Part shown: one piece after another, positions 7,303-15,357 of the stretch | Layout: every line of letters starts with the position of its first letter | How positions within the stretch are numbered: the first letter of the stretch is position 1 | Assembly: GCA_934365945.1 (NCBI GenBank) | Contig: CAKRNE010000025.1 | Location: forward strand, 1 to 27,620 | Direction of reading: 5' to 3' | Origin: an uncultured Agathobacter sp. | GTDB lineage: Bacteria; Bacillota; Clostridia; Lachnospirales; Lachnospiraceae | Length of the DNA stretch: 27,620 nucleotides | The notes under the pieces: model-generated | What the model was told of the DNA's origin: nothing | The model's input: only the letters and a program-made list of their open reading frames with translations | Databases searched by the model: none | Program-made: the position numbers and the translations under genes

Positions 7303-8289
7303 ATGGAGAGAGAAGAGAATATAAGAGACAATATAATAAAGCTGCCGAAAATCGAGCTTCACTGCCATCTGGATGGCTCCTTAAGCCGTGAATTTGTTGA
7401 GAAAAGGCTTGGCAGGACGGTGCAGGAGGCAGAGCTTAGCGTGTCGGATGACTGCACAAGTCTCGCGCAGTATCTGGAGAAGTTTGATTTGCCGGGGCAG
7501 TGCATTCAGGATGAAGAGGGGCTTGAGGGAGCTGCCTATGATGTGCTTAAGAGCATGCACCGGGAAAATGTCGTATACGCGGAAATCCGTTTTGCACCGC
7601 TGCTTTCGGAGAATGAGCGGATGAGCTGCGAGCGCGTGATAGAGGCGACAATTAAGGGACTTGAGAGAGGAAAAAAGGATTTTGGCATAGAGTATGGGCT
7701 TATCGTGTGTGCCATGAGGCATCACAGCGAGGAGCAAAACAGATGCATGCTGCACACCGCAAGGGAATTTTTGGGTGCGGGTGTGTGCGCGGCAGACCTA
7801 GCAGGTGCTGAGGTGCCTTATCCTATGTCAGGCTTCATGGAGCTTTTCAAATATGCAAAGCAGCTTGGCATGCCTTTTACCATCCATGCGGGAGAGTGCG
7901 GAAATGCACAGAATATCATAGATGCAGTGGAGGTCGGAGCAGCCAGGATAGGCCATGGAATAGCTATGAGAGGCCACGGTGAGCTGGAAAGGCAGCTTTT
8001 GGCAAAGGGCATAGGCATTGAGCTTTGTCCGATAAGCAACCTGCAGACAAAGGCGGTGGCATCTGCAGACGAATACCCCATCAGGGAGTTTTTGGATGCG
8101 GGATTAAAGGTCACAATAAACACAGACAACCGCACCGTCAGCAATACAACTCTGTCAAAGGAGCTTGAGTTCATAGAAAAAACCTATGGCATACGCGATG
8201 AGGAGCTGCCGCTTATGATGAAAAATGCACTGGATGTGGCATTTGCGGATGATGCGGTGAAGGAGCGGATTTTCAGAAAGCTGGTATAG
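7303..8289 (+). CDS. add: Adenosine deaminase
   Basis: A 328-residue TIM-barrel amidohydrolase that converts adenosine to inosine, the substrate of the downstream punA product. Metal ligands H20 and H22 (ELHCHLDGS), H195 (IHAGE, with E198) and D275 are present, as is GHG at 217-219. The second Asp of the usual TDD motif is Asn276 ([10 protein letters not shown]), a variant I associate with clostridial members. ATG at 7303 is chosen over upstream starts because GGGGGAA lies just before it. The 119-nt gap from cdd contains a TATAAT at 7215-7220 without a good -35 and a bulged hairpin (7222-7230 with 7258-7267), so an internal promoter is possible but unproven. Confidence 0.92.
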   Translation: MEREENIRDNIIKLPKIELHCHLDGSLSREFVEKRLGRTVQEAELSVSDDCTSLAQYLEKFDLPGQCIQDEEGLEGAAYDVLKSMHRENVVYAEIRFAPLLSENERMSCERVIEATIKGLERGKKDFGIEYGLIVCAMRHHSEEQNRCMLHTAREFLGAGVCAADLAGAEVPYPMSGFMELFKYAKQLGMPFTIHAGECGNAQNIIDAVEVGAARIGHGIAMRGHGELERQLLAKGIGIELCPISNLQTKAVASADEYPIREFLDAGLKVTINTDNRTVSNTTLSKELEFIEKTYGIRDEELPLMMKNALDVAFADDAVKERIFRKLV

Positions 8290-8344
8290 CGCAGGGGCTC
8301 CCCGCTGCACAAATTTACGGACCGGAAAATGGAGGTATGACACC

Positions 8345-9532
8345 ATGAAGAAATATAACAGAATTTTTGTGATAGTCCTAGACTCTCTGGGAATCGGCGC
8401 GATGCCGGACTCGGAAAGGTTTGGAGACACAGATGTAGACACCTTTGGGCATATACTTGAGCGGATGAAGACTCTCGACATCCCAAATCTTACAAGACTT
8501 GGAATGCTCAATCTGCATTGTGGCGGTCAGATGCAGCCGGATGCTGAGCCAATCGGACGATTTACGCGGCTGGCAGAGGCAAGCAACGGCAAGGACACGA
8601 TGACAGGTCACTGGGAGATGATGGGCATAAAAACCGAAAAGCCGTTCAAGACCTTCACAGAGCACGGATTTCCACCGGAGCTTATCGCTGAGCTTGAGAA
8701 GCAGTGCGGAAAAAAGGTCATAGGCAACAAGAGCGCCAGCGGCACAGAGATAATCGAGGAGCTCGGAGAGGAAGAGATAAAGAACGGCTCGATGATTGTG
8801 TATACATCTGCGGATTCGGTGCTTCAGATTTGCGGCAATGAGGAGACCTTTGATTTACAGAATCTCTACCGTTGCTGTGAGATAGCCAGAAAAATAACGC
8901 TCAAGGACGAGTGGAGAGTAGGGCGCGTCATTGCAAGACCATATGTGGGAAAGAAAAAGGGTGAGTTTGTGCGAACCTCAAACAGGCATGACTACGCACT
9001 TAAGCCTACCGGTCTTACGGCGTTAAATGCATTAAAGGACAGTGGGCTGGATGTCATTTCAGTCGGTAAAATCAATGATATTTTCTGCGGAGAGGGCATT
9101 ACAGAGGCATTGCGCTCAAGGAGCTCGGTTCATGGAATGGAGCAGACCATTGATATTTGCGAGAAGGATTTTACCGGGCTATGCTATGTGAATCTGGTCG
9201 ATTTCGACGCATTGTGGGGACACCGCAGAAATGTGACAGGCTACGGAGAAGAAATTGAGCGATTTGACAAAAATCTGGGCATTTTAATGGAAAAGCTAAG
9301 GGATGATGACCTGCTCATACTGACCGCAGACCACGGAAACGACCCAACCTACAAGGGAACGGACCACACACGCGAGTATGTGCCGTTTATCGCGTATTCA
9401 AAGAGCATGAAGAGAGGCGGCGCAATTGAGGAGGAAGCCACCTTTGCGGTGATTGGAGCCACAATTGCAGACAACTTCGGCGTAAAAATGCCGGAGGGTA
9501 CCATCGGACATTCTATCCTTGAAGAGCTTTAA
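8345..9532 (+). CDS. deoB: Phosphopentomutase
   Basis: A 395-residue alkaline-phosphatase-superfamily mutase that converts (deoxy)ribose-1-phosphate to the 5-phosphate, linking udp and punA to deoC and the pentose phosphate pathway. Metal-binding D13 ([12 protein letters not shown]), phosphorylated T85 ([10 protein letters not shown]) and the C-terminal metal cluster [19 protein letters not shown] are all present. Length is standard. GGAGG lies 11 nt before the ATG; the gap to add is 55 nt. Confidence 0.97.
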   Translation: MKKYNRIFVIVLDSLGIGAMPDSERFGDTDVDTFGHILERMKTLDIPNLTRLGMLNLHCGGQMQPDAEPIGRFTRLAEASNGKDTMTGHWEMMGIKTEKPFKTFTEHGFPPELIAELEKQCGKKVIGNKSASGTEIIEELGEEEIKNGSMIVYTSADSVLQICGNEETFDLQNLYRCCEIARKITLKDEWRVGRVIARPYVGKKKGEFVRTSNRHDYALKPTGLTALNALKDSGLDVISVGKINDIFCGEGITEALRSRSSVHGMEQTIDICEKDFTGLCYVNLVDFDALWGHRRNVTGYGEEIERFDKNLGILMEKLRDDDLLILTADHGNDPTYKGTDHTREYVPFIAYSKSMKRGGAIEEEATFAVIGATIADNFGVKMPEGTIGHSILEEL

Positions 9533-9601
9533 GGGGTAATATCTCAGGAATGTTTTAAACTTAAACAGAAAATATAGCAACAGAAAATATATGGAGAAAA
9601 A

Positions 9602-10423
9602 ATGAACAGGATATATGAAAAACTCACCACATGTCTTGCAAGTGTGCGTGAAAAAACAGATTTTGTACCAAAAACAGCCATAGTTTTGGGCTCAGGACTT
9701 GGGGACTATGCAGAGCAGATTAAGATAGAGACAACCATAGATTACAAGGATATCAAGGGCTTTCCGACATCCACGGTTCCCGGTCACAAGGGCAGGTTTG
9801 TATTTGGATATGTGGATAGTGTGCCTGTTGTCATCATGCAGGGCAGAGTCCATTATTATGAGGGCTATCCAATAACAGATGTTGTGCTTCCGACACGCCT
9901 CATGGGAATGATGGGCGCAAAAAAGCTGATACTCACAAATGCGGCAGGCGGTCTCAATACTGATTTTAATCCGGGCGACTTTATGCTGATTGCGGACCAT
10001 ATCGCGACAGCCATACCAAGTCCACTGATCGGAGCCAATATTGATGAGCTTGGTGAGCGTTTTCCGGATATGAGCGAGGTATACAGCCGCAGAATGAGAG
10101 AAATCGTAAAAGAAAAGGCAGATAAGCTAGACATAAAGCTTAGAGAGGGCGTCTACGTACAGCTAACAGGCCCGCAGTATGAGACCCCGGCCGAGGTCAG
10201 GATGTGTAAAATCCTCGGAGGAGATGCCGTTGGAATGAGTACAGCCTGTGAGGCACTTGCAGCGCGTCATATGGGGCTTGAGGTTTGCGGAATCTCATGT
10301 ATCACCAATCTGGCAGCAGGACTATCCGACAAAGAGCTCAACCATAAGGAAGTGCAGGAAACCGCAGACCGCGTGGCAAAGCAGTTTACAGAACTTATTA
10401 CTGCTGTGGTGAAGGATATATAA
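9602..10423 (+). CDS. punA: Purine nucleoside phosphorylase (trimeric type)
   Basis: A 273-residue phosphorylase that cleaves inosine and guanosine (ribo or deoxy) to the base and (deoxy)ribose-1-phosphate. Signatures: VLGSGLGDYA (phosphate loop), RVHYYEGY (catalytic His region), TNAAGGLN, YETPAEVRM and SCITNLAAG (purine-site Asn). This is the low-molecular-mass trimeric PNP-II family, not the hexameric DeoD. It is the last gene of the salvage operon and is followed by a terminator. Confidence 0.93.
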   Translation: MNRIYEKLTTCLASVREKTDFVPKTAIVLGSGLGDYAEQIKIETTIDYKDIKGFPTSTVPGHKGRFVFGYVDSVPVVIMQGRVHYYEGYPITDVVLPTRLMGMMGAKKLILTNAAGGLNTDFNPGDFMLIADHIATAIPSPLIGANIDELGERFPDMSEVYSRRMREIVKEKADKLDIKLREGVYVQLTGPQYETPAEVRMCKILGGDAVGMSTACEALAARHMGLEVCGISCITNLAAGLSDKELNHKEVQETADRVAKQFTELITAVVKDI

Positions 10424-10526
10424 ACGGAAGCAGATTACATTGCGTCTGAACAGTAACAAAAGACCGCGATATGTCGAAAGTTGCGACCGAAACCAATTGA
10501 ATGAGTGTTCTATCAAGACTATAATT

Positions 10527-10571
10527 GAACCAGTACAGCGATATAACTATTTTCGCAGTGCTGGTTCTTTT
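10527..10571 (+). terminator. Intrinsic terminator of the nucleoside-salvage operon
   Basis: A 15-bp stem (10527-10541 with 10553-10567; one G.U, one mismatch) with GAACCAG at its base and an 11-nt loop, followed by TTTT. The preceding 100 nt after punA show no gene. Confidence 0.8.
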
Positions 10572-10628
10572 CGATGTGCCAAAAGCGTATAGAGAATAAA
10601 ATATAATATCAGACAGGAGGACTTCAAT

Positions 10629-11363
10629 TTGGAGAAAGTACGTTACATGATTTCCGATGCGGCAGCCGCCGTGGATGTGGAGACTCATGTGTTGCGTTAC
10701 TGGGAGGATGAGCTGGGACTTGATGTGCCCAGAAATGAACTTGGTCACAGATACTATACGAGAGACAATATAAAGCAGTTTTTAAGGATAAAGGAGCTCA
10801 AGGAGAAAGGCTATCAGCTTCGTGCAATCCGTGATATGCTTCATTCCGATGCGTCCGGTGAGCCGGTAAATCCATCGGATACTGCATCCGGGGGAAAATC
10901 CGTACAGCCTGTAAATTACCCGAATATCGCAGATCAGGCAGTAAAACAGGAGATGTCAGGGTATAATCCGGCATATCATGATGAGCTGGACAGATACAAT
11001 CATACATATCGAAGCCGCACGGCAGATGAGCGTATGGATGAGTTTCGCGAGCTGATGAGCAATATCGTGGGGAGAGCCATAGCACTGAACAATGAGGAGC
11101 TGAGTCAGCAGATATCCACTGAGGTGCAGGAGCGGATATTAAAGGAAATGAACTATCTGATGCGCGAACAGGATATTGCGCAGGAGGAGAGATATAAAAA
11201 GCTGGATGCTGCCATACGCGGAAATCTGCGCAGAAAGGGGCTTTTCGCCAGAAAAAAGAATGTGGACAGGCCTGCAGATACAAAAATAAGCGCTGCAGAC
11301 ACTCCGGGAAAGAAGGGACGCGATAAGAAGCATACACATGAGCTTAAGCCGGTGAGACTGTAG
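10629..11363 (+). CDS. MerR-family transcriptional regulator
   Basis: A 244-residue regulator. Residues 5-70 are the MerR winged helix (YMISDAAAAVDVETHVLRYWEDELG, then GHRYYTRDNIKQFLRIKELKEKGYQLRAIRDML). The C-terminal part has no cysteine-based metal site and no obvious ligand domain: a polar linker (75-130), a helical, probably coiled-coil segment (130-200) and a basic tail. TTG start supported by CAGGAGG at 10614-10620. A TATAAT at 10602-10607 lacks a clear -35. Single-gene unit between two terminators; its effector and targets cannot be read here. Confidence 0.85.
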   Translation: MEKVRYMISDAAAAVDVETHVLRYWEDELGLDVPRNELGHRYYTRDNIKQFLRIKELKEKGYQLRAIRDMLHSDASGEPVNPSDTASGGKSVQPVNYPNIADQAVKQEMSGYNPAYHDELDRYNHTYRSRTADERMDEFRELMSNIVGRAIALNNEELSQQISTEVQERILKEMNYLMREQDIAQEERYKKLDAAIRGNLRRKGLFARKKNVDRPADTKISAADTPGKKGRDKKHTHELKPVRL

Positions 11364-11388
11364 AGCGTACAAGAATGTTTACAACAAA

Positions 11389-11419
11389 AAAGACGACCTG
11401 TATCAGGTCGTCTTTCTTT
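11389..11419. terminator. Bidirectional terminator between merR-like gene and ferredoxin
   Basis: Perfect 12-bp inverted repeat, AAAGACGACCTG (11389-11400) and its complement (11404-11415), 3-nt loop, with an A-run before and TTTC/TTTC after, serving both convergent genes. Confidence 0.88.
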
Positions 11420-11437
11420 CTTACAGTATGCTAAAAA

Positions 11438-11608
11438 TTAGCCCTGGCTGATTGCTCCAGTTGGGCAAACACCAGCACATGTACCACAATCGAGACAAGA
11501 ATCTGCATCGATTACGTACTGTGAATCACCAGCAGAGATAGCTCCTACTGGGCACTCACCAGCACATGTACCACAGCTAACGCATGAATCAGAAATTACG
11601 TATGCCAT
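11438..11608 (-). CDS. 2[4Fe-4S] ferredoxin
   Basis: A 56-residue clostridial-type ferredoxin, a low-potential electron carrier for enzymes such as pyruvate:ferredoxin oxidoreductase, hydrogenase and Rnf. Both cluster motifs are complete: C9-x2-C12-x2-C15-x3-C19-P and C38-x2-C41-x2-C44-x3-C48-P, arranged as an internal duplication. AAGGAGG precedes the ATG by 7-8 nt. It has its own promoter with an AT-rich palindrome in the leader. Single-gene unit sharing a terminator with the MerR-family gene. Confidence 0.95.
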   Translation of the reverse strand: MAYVISDSCVSCGTCAGECPVGAISAGDSQYVIDADSCLDCGTCAGVCPTGAISQG

Positions 11609-11627
11609 AATGAAATCCTCCTTATAA

Positions 11628-11643
11628 AATAATGATCATTATT
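11628..11643. promoter_or_regulatory. Palindromic candidate operator in the ferredoxin leader
   Basis: Perfect 16-bp palindrome AATAATGATCATTATT lying between the predicted transcription start and the ribosome site of the ferredoxin gene. It resembles half-sites of Fur boxes (ATAATGAT), so iron or redox control is plausible but unproven. Confidence 0.45.
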
Positions 11644-11664
11644 CGCCGTTATTGGCTTATCTGC

Positions 11665-11693
11665 ATTGTAGTACAAAACGCAGAATAATGCAA
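11665..11693 (-). promoter_or_regulatory. Promoter of the ferredoxin gene
   Basis: On the minus strand: TTGCAT (11688-11693), 17-bp spacer, TACAAT (11665-11670). Leader of about 50 nt to the start codon. Confidence 0.65.
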
Positions 11694-11759
11694 TGCAAAA
11701 TAAAATTGTACTTACTTTTACACAATCTTATATAAATATTACCAAATATTGAGTAAAAC

Positions 11760-11788
11760 TTGAAAAGCTATTGTTACTATTGTATAAT
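11760..11788 (+). promoter_or_regulatory. Promoter of the sua5-ywlE fusion gene
   Basis: TTGAAA (11760-11765), 17-bp spacer, TATAAT (11783-11788): a near-consensus sigma-A promoter. The leader to the start at 11911 is about 115 nt; I see no clear riboswitch or terminator in it. Confidence 0.75.
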
Positions 11789-11910
11789 AAATAGAAAACT
11801 ATTTTAGCTGCGTAGCAGAGACAAAGCACGACAATAAAACACATGATTATTTAGAAAAGCTGGTGTTTGCACATGGCATATTACTGCAGCATGTGCAGTG
11901 AGGATATAAA

Positions 11911-13431
11911 ATGGAAACAAAAATTATAACAATAGATCAGAACAATTTAGACCATAAGCTCATGCAGGAGGCGGGTGATTTGATTGCAGCCGGTGAGCTT
12001 GTAGCATTTCCGACAGAGACCGTGTATGGGCTTGGCGGTGATGCACTGGATCCGGAGGCTTCAAAGAAGATATACAGTGCCAAGGGACGTCCATCGGACA
12101 ATCCGCTTATCGTACACATATCAGATTTTTCAGACCTGGAGCGCGTGGCAAAGACAGTGCCGGAGGATGCAAGGAAGCTTTCGGATGCTTTCTGGCCGGG
12201 ACCTCTTACCATGATAGTGGAGAAGGGCGATGCAGTGCCTTATGCCACCACAGGCGGCATGGATACGGTAGCTGTGCGTATGCCGAATCATCCTATAGCG
12301 CTTGATCTCATAAGAAGAAGCGGCTGCCTTATCGCGGCACCAAGTGCCAATACATCCGGCAGACCGAGTCCTACAGAGGCAGCACATGTGGCTGAGGATT
12401 TAAGCGGCAAAATAGCCATGATCATAGACGGAGGACCGGTTGGAATAGGAATAGAGTCCACCATCATTGACCTGACAGAGGATACACCTATGGTGTTGCG
12501 CCCGGGCTATATCACACCGCAGATGCTTTCAAAGGTATTGGGCAAGGAGGTCATCATTGATCCGGGAATCATAGCGGCAGATGATACGAGAAAGCCAAAG
12601 GCACCCGGCATGAAGTACAAGCATTATGCACCAAAGGCAGATATGGTCATCGTGGATGGTACGAGAAAGCATGTGATTGCAAAGATAAATGAGCTTGTGG
12701 CTTCACACAGGGATGATGGCAAAAAGATAGCAGTCATCGCAACAGAGGAGACAAAGCAGTTTTACGATGCAGATGTTGTACTGTCGATGGGAAGCAGAGC
12801 AGATGAGGATTCGATAGCGCATGAGCTATACCGTATATTAAGGGACTGTGACGAGCTCGATGTGGACGTGATTTTCTCGGAGAGCTTCTCCACACCGCGT
12901 ATAGGACAGGCTATCATGAACCGTATGCTAAAGGCAGCAGGCCATCAGGTGATAGACACACACGTGAAGTATGACAAAATCATTTTTGTCGCACAGACCG
13001 GCACATGCAGAGAGCAGATGGCGAAAGGCATCATGAACGACTTTGTGCTCAAGGTACCGATGGAGATTGAGGCGAGAGGACTTGTGGTCCAGTTCCCGGA
13101 GCCTGTCAATCAGAAGGCAGAGGCAGTGCTCATAAGCAATGGCATTTCCACGGAGGGCATGGTGTCAACTCAGCTTGAGGAATCGGATATCACGGAGACC
13201 ACGATGGTGTTTACCATGGAGTCATCACAGCGCGAGCGCATCATAGAAAGCTTTGCTGATATCGACCCGGAGCAGGTCTTTGTGCTCTCACAGTATGTGG
13301 GCGATGAGCTTGAGATACTGGATCCTTACGGCGGCACGCTTCAAAGCTATGGACTGTGCTATGAAAGCCTCAGAGCCACGCTTAAGAAGCTGGTAAAGCT
13401 CTTAAATGCAAATGGCGAAAATAATCAGTAA
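11911..13431 (+). CDS. Sua5/TsaC threonylcarbamoyl-AMP synthase fused to an inactive-looking YwlE-type phosphatase domain
   Basis: A 506-residue two-enzyme fusion. Residues 1-210 are the YrdC/TsaC domain that makes threonylcarbamoyl-AMP for the t6A modification of ANN-reading tRNAs (FPTETVYGLGGDA, SAKGRPSDNPLIVH, PSANTSGRPSPT, GIESTIIDL). Residues 225-350 are the Sua5 C-terminal domain (KAPGMKYKHYAPKA). Residues 353-500 match low-molecular-weight phosphatases of the YwlE arginine-phosphatase type, with the loop FVAQTGTCRE (359-368) and the general-acid loop LDPYGG. The catalytic first cysteine of the CX5R loop is Ala361, while Thr365, Cys366 and Arg367 align with the YwlE loop. Plain Sua5 proteins are about 350 residues. 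In Bacillus ywlC and ywlE are separate neighbouring genes upstream of upp and atp. Confidence 0.88.
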   Translation: METKIITIDQNNLDHKLMQEAGDLIAAGELVAFPTETVYGLGGDALDPEASKKIYSAKGRPSDNPLIVHISDFSDLERVAKTVPEDARKLSDAFWPGPLTMIVEKGDAVPYATTGGMDTVAVRMPNHPIALDLIRRSGCLIAAPSANTSGRPSPTEAAHVAEDLSGKIAMIIDGGPVGIGIESTIIDLTEDTPMVLRPGYITPQMLSKVLGKEVIIDPGIIAADDTRKPKAPGMKYKHYAPKADMVIVDGTRKHVIAKINELVASHRDDGKKIAVIATEETKQFYDADVVLSMGSRADEDSIAHELYRILRDCDELDVDVIFSESFSTPRIGQAIMNRMLKAAGHQVIDTHVKYDKIIFVAQTGTCREQMAKGIMNDFVLKVPMEIEARGLVVQFPEPVNQKAEAVLISNGISTEGMVSTQLEESDITETTMVFTMESSQRERIIESFADIDPEQVFVLSQYVGDELEILDPYGGTLQSYGLCYESLRATLKKLVKLLNANGENNQ

Positions 13432-13464
13432 CCGGAATACAAAATACATAAACGACAAACAAAT

Positions 13465-13559
13465 ATAACACAATATAAGACAAGACAATACAAGATAATA
13501 TAACACAATACAATACAAAACAAGACAATATAACACAATACAAAACAAGACAGGACAAA
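13465..13559 (+). repeat. 19-unit imperfect 5-mer tandem repeat (ACAAN) in the upp leader
   Basis: Nineteen uninterrupted, in-register pentamers, mostly ACAAT, ACAAG, ACAAA or ATAAC, run from 13465 up to the GGAGA ribosome site of upp. The plus strand here has almost no G and cannot fold well. The 142-nt gap between the sua5 fusion gene and upp is otherwise empty. Confidence 0.85.
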
Positions 13560-13573
13560 GGAGAACGAATATT

Positions 13574-14203
13574 ATGGGTAAGGTAGTAGTTATGGATCAT
13601 CCGCTGATTCAGCACAAGATTGGAATTATGAGAAGAACAGACACAGGCTCAAAGGATTTCAGAACACTCGTCAGCGAGGTTGCGATGCTTGAGTGCTACG
13701 AGGCAACAAGAGACTTGGAGCTTACAGATGTGGAGATTGAGACTCCTATCTGCAAGGCCACTGTAAAGGAATTAAAGGGCAAAAAGCTTGCGGTTGTCCC
13801 TATTTTAAGAGCCGGACTTGGCATGGTGGAGGGTATGCTCGAGCTCATTCCTGCTGCAAAGGTCGGACACATCGGCATGTATCGTGACCCGGAGACAGCG
13901 GAGCCAATCGAGTACTACTGCAAGCTTCCGGCAGACTGCGCAAACAGAGATGTATTTGTGGTAGATCCGATGCTCGCAACAGGCGGCTCAGCAGTTGCAG
14001 CACTTGATATGCTTAAAAAGCGCGGTGTGAAAAATATCCACTTTATGTGCATAATTGCAGCTCCTGAGGGAGTGAAGAAGCTCACAGAGGCACACCCTGA
14101 TGTGGATGTATATATAGGAGCGCTCGATGATCATCTCAACGAGCACAAATATATCGTGCCGGGACTTGGAGATGCAGGAGACAGAATTTTCGGAACCAAG
14201 TAA
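13574..14203 (+). CDS. upp: Uracil phosphoribosyltransferase
   Basis: A 209-residue enzyme that makes UMP from uracil and PRPP, salvaging the uracil released by udp. The PRPP loop [12 protein letters not shown] is intact, as are [12 protein letters not shown] and the uracil-binding C-terminus [17 protein letters not shown]. Length is standard (208-209). AAAGGAGAA lies before the ATG. It sits between the sua5 fusion and comEB, an order that recalls Bacillus, where upp also lies just before the ATP synthase operon. Confidence 0.97.
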   Translation: MGKVVVMDHPLIQHKIGIMRRTDTGSKDFRTLVSEVAMLECYEATRDLELTDVEIETPICKATVKELKGKKLAVVPILRAGLGMVEGMLELIPAAKVGHIGMYRDPETAEPIEYYCKLPADCANRDVFVVDPMLATGGSAVAALDMLKKRGVKNIHFMCIIAAPEGVKKLTEAHPDVDVYIGALDDHLNEHKYIVPGLGDAGDRIFGTK

Positions 14204-14268
14204 TAAAATGATGATAAATGCTGCCGATTACACTGAGGGTTAAACAGAAATATAAAACAGTACAGTAA

Positions 14269-14328
14269 AGTAACAGGCAGTAACATGCAATAACAGATAG
14301 TAACATGTAATATCAGACAGTGATAGAC
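14269..14328 (+). repeat. Six-unit imperfect 10-mer tandem repeat in the comEB leader
   Basis: Six consecutive decamers related to AGTAACAGGC (for example AGTAACATGC, AATAACAGAT, AGTAACATGT) fill the gap before the comEB ribosome site. A second low-complexity leader of this kind within 1 kb. Confidence 0.75.
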
Positions 14329-14350
14329 CTTATGGAATGGAGGCATATAT

Positions 14351-14836
14351 ATGGGAGCTTCTGAAAAGAGAAAGGATTATATCTCATGGGATGAGTATTT
14401 TATGGGCATAGCGATGCTTTCAGGCATGCGCTCTAAGGATCCGAATACCCAGGTGGGTGCGTGCATAGTGGACCCGGAGCACAAGATACTCTCCATGGGC
14501 TACAACGGCTTTCCTCTCGGCTGCTCAGATGATGAGTTCACCTGGGCCAGAGAGGGTGAGGACAACAAGTATTTCTATTCTACACACAGCGAGCTCAATG
14601 CTATTCTAAACTACAGGGGCGGAAGCCTTGAGGGAGCGACCATATATGTCACTCTGTTCCCGTGCAATGAATGTGCAAAGGCCATCATACAGTCCGGCAT
14701 CAGGGAGGTAGTCTACGACAGTGACAAGTACGAGGGCACTGCCAGCGTGACAGCTTCAAAGAGGATGCTGAGGGCAGCGGGTGTTACGATTCGCAGGTAT
14801 GAGCACACAGACCGTGAGGTGACGCTTGTGCTGTAG
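14351..14836 (+). CDS. comEB: dCMP deaminase (ComEB family)
   Basis: A 161-residue zinc enzyme that deaminates dCMP to dUMP, the precursor of dTMP. Zinc ligands H79 (in T-H-S-E81-L-N-A, with E81 as proton shuttle) and C105/C108 (FPCNEC). The N-terminal MGASEKRKDYISWDEYFM is typical of the ComEB/dCMP deaminase family. TGGAGG lies 8 nt before the ATG. Named comEB after the Bacillus orthologue; no other competence gene is nearby, so the role is nucleotide metabolism. Confidence 0.92.
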   Translation: MGASEKRKDYISWDEYFMGIAMLSGMRSKDPNTQVGACIVDPEHKILSMGYNGFPLGCSDDEFTWAREGEDNKYFYSTHSELNAILNYRGGSLEGATIYVTLFPCNECAKAIIQSGIREVVYDSDKYEGTASVTASKRMLRAAGVTIRRYEHTDREVTLVL

Positions 14837-14929
14837 CACTTGTGGTGTAATGTACACTTATTGGTTGTATGGGTACTGTTGTCAGCATGGGACTAATCGC
14901 CAGAAATAGTGATAATACAGCAATTGTTG

Positions 14930-14952
14930 TGTCAAATTGACGTGATTTGACA
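14930..14952. promoter_or_regulatory. Inverted repeat upstream of the ATP synthase operon
   Basis: Perfect 8-bp arms TGTCAAAT and ATTTGACA separated by 7 nt. The right arm contains a TTGACA -35-like hexamer. It lies about 45 bp before the predicted atp promoter. The gap 14837-15030 otherwise holds an AT-rich hairpin (14967-14974 with 14984-14991) and no gene or clear terminator for comEB. Confidence 0.45.
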
Positions 14953-14993
14953 TGAAACACATGTATTTTTTATGCATTTTACACATAAAAATG

Positions 14994-15021
14994 TGGACAA
15001 AAGCAATAAAAATGATATAAT
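14994..15021 (+). promoter_or_regulatory. Promoter of the ATP synthase operon (extended -10)
   Basis: TGGACA (14994-14999), 16-bp spacer, TGATATAAT with TATAAT at 15016-15021. If used, transcription starts near 15028, only a few bases before the predicted atpZ-like start codon. Confidence 0.65.
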
Positions 15022-15030
15022 AATTTGTAT

Positions 15031-15357
15031 ATGAAAAGAGATAATAAGAAAGAGGTAATGAACGCACTTATCATGGTTTTCCAGTTTGGAATCAACATGA
15101 TTGTGCCGATATTTCTCTGCACACTGGCCGGTGTGTGGATTGGGAAAAAGACCGGAGCGGACTGGGTAACTGTTCCATTATTTTTCCTTGGAGCGTTTGC
15201 GGGGGCAAACAATATATACCGCATGGTCAAAAAATTCCTAAAGTCAGAGGATGATGGCAGAGCCGTCAGACAGACACAGGTGAAGCAGAGGACTACAGAA
15301 ACAGAGATATCAGACAGTTTTAGCAGGGTAGAGAAGGATGTTAAAAAGAATAAATGA
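15031..15357 (+). CDS. atpZ: AtpZ/AtpI-type small membrane protein
   Basis: A 108-residue protein with two membrane segments (about residues 15-35 and 45-65) separated by a short GKKTGADW loop and followed by a charged tail, the layout of the AtpZ/F0F1-ATPase-associated family (PF09527 type). Such proteins precede atp genes and are thought to help c-ring assembly or ion homeostasis. ATG at 15031 is chosen because MKRDNKKE starts fit the family; there is no visible ribosome site before it, which may mean a leaderless or very short-leader transcript. It overlaps the next gene by 20 nt. Symbol by position and family. Confidence 0.65.
   Translation: MKRDNKKEVMNALIMVFQFGINMIVPIFLCTLAGVWIGKKTGADWVTVPLFFLGAFAGANNIYRMVKKFLKSEDDGRAVRQTQVKQRTTETEISDSFSRVEKDVKKNK

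Noticed and set aside
10798..11337. 179-codon minus-strand ORF over the MerR-family gene
   Set aside because: Antisense shadow with Pro/His/Ser-rich composition and no ribosome site.
13382..13615. 77-codon minus-strand hydrophobic ORF rich in Val/Leu/Cys/Tyr
   Set aside because: It is the complement of the ACAAN repeat read as a periodic, membrane-like peptide; a repeat artefact.
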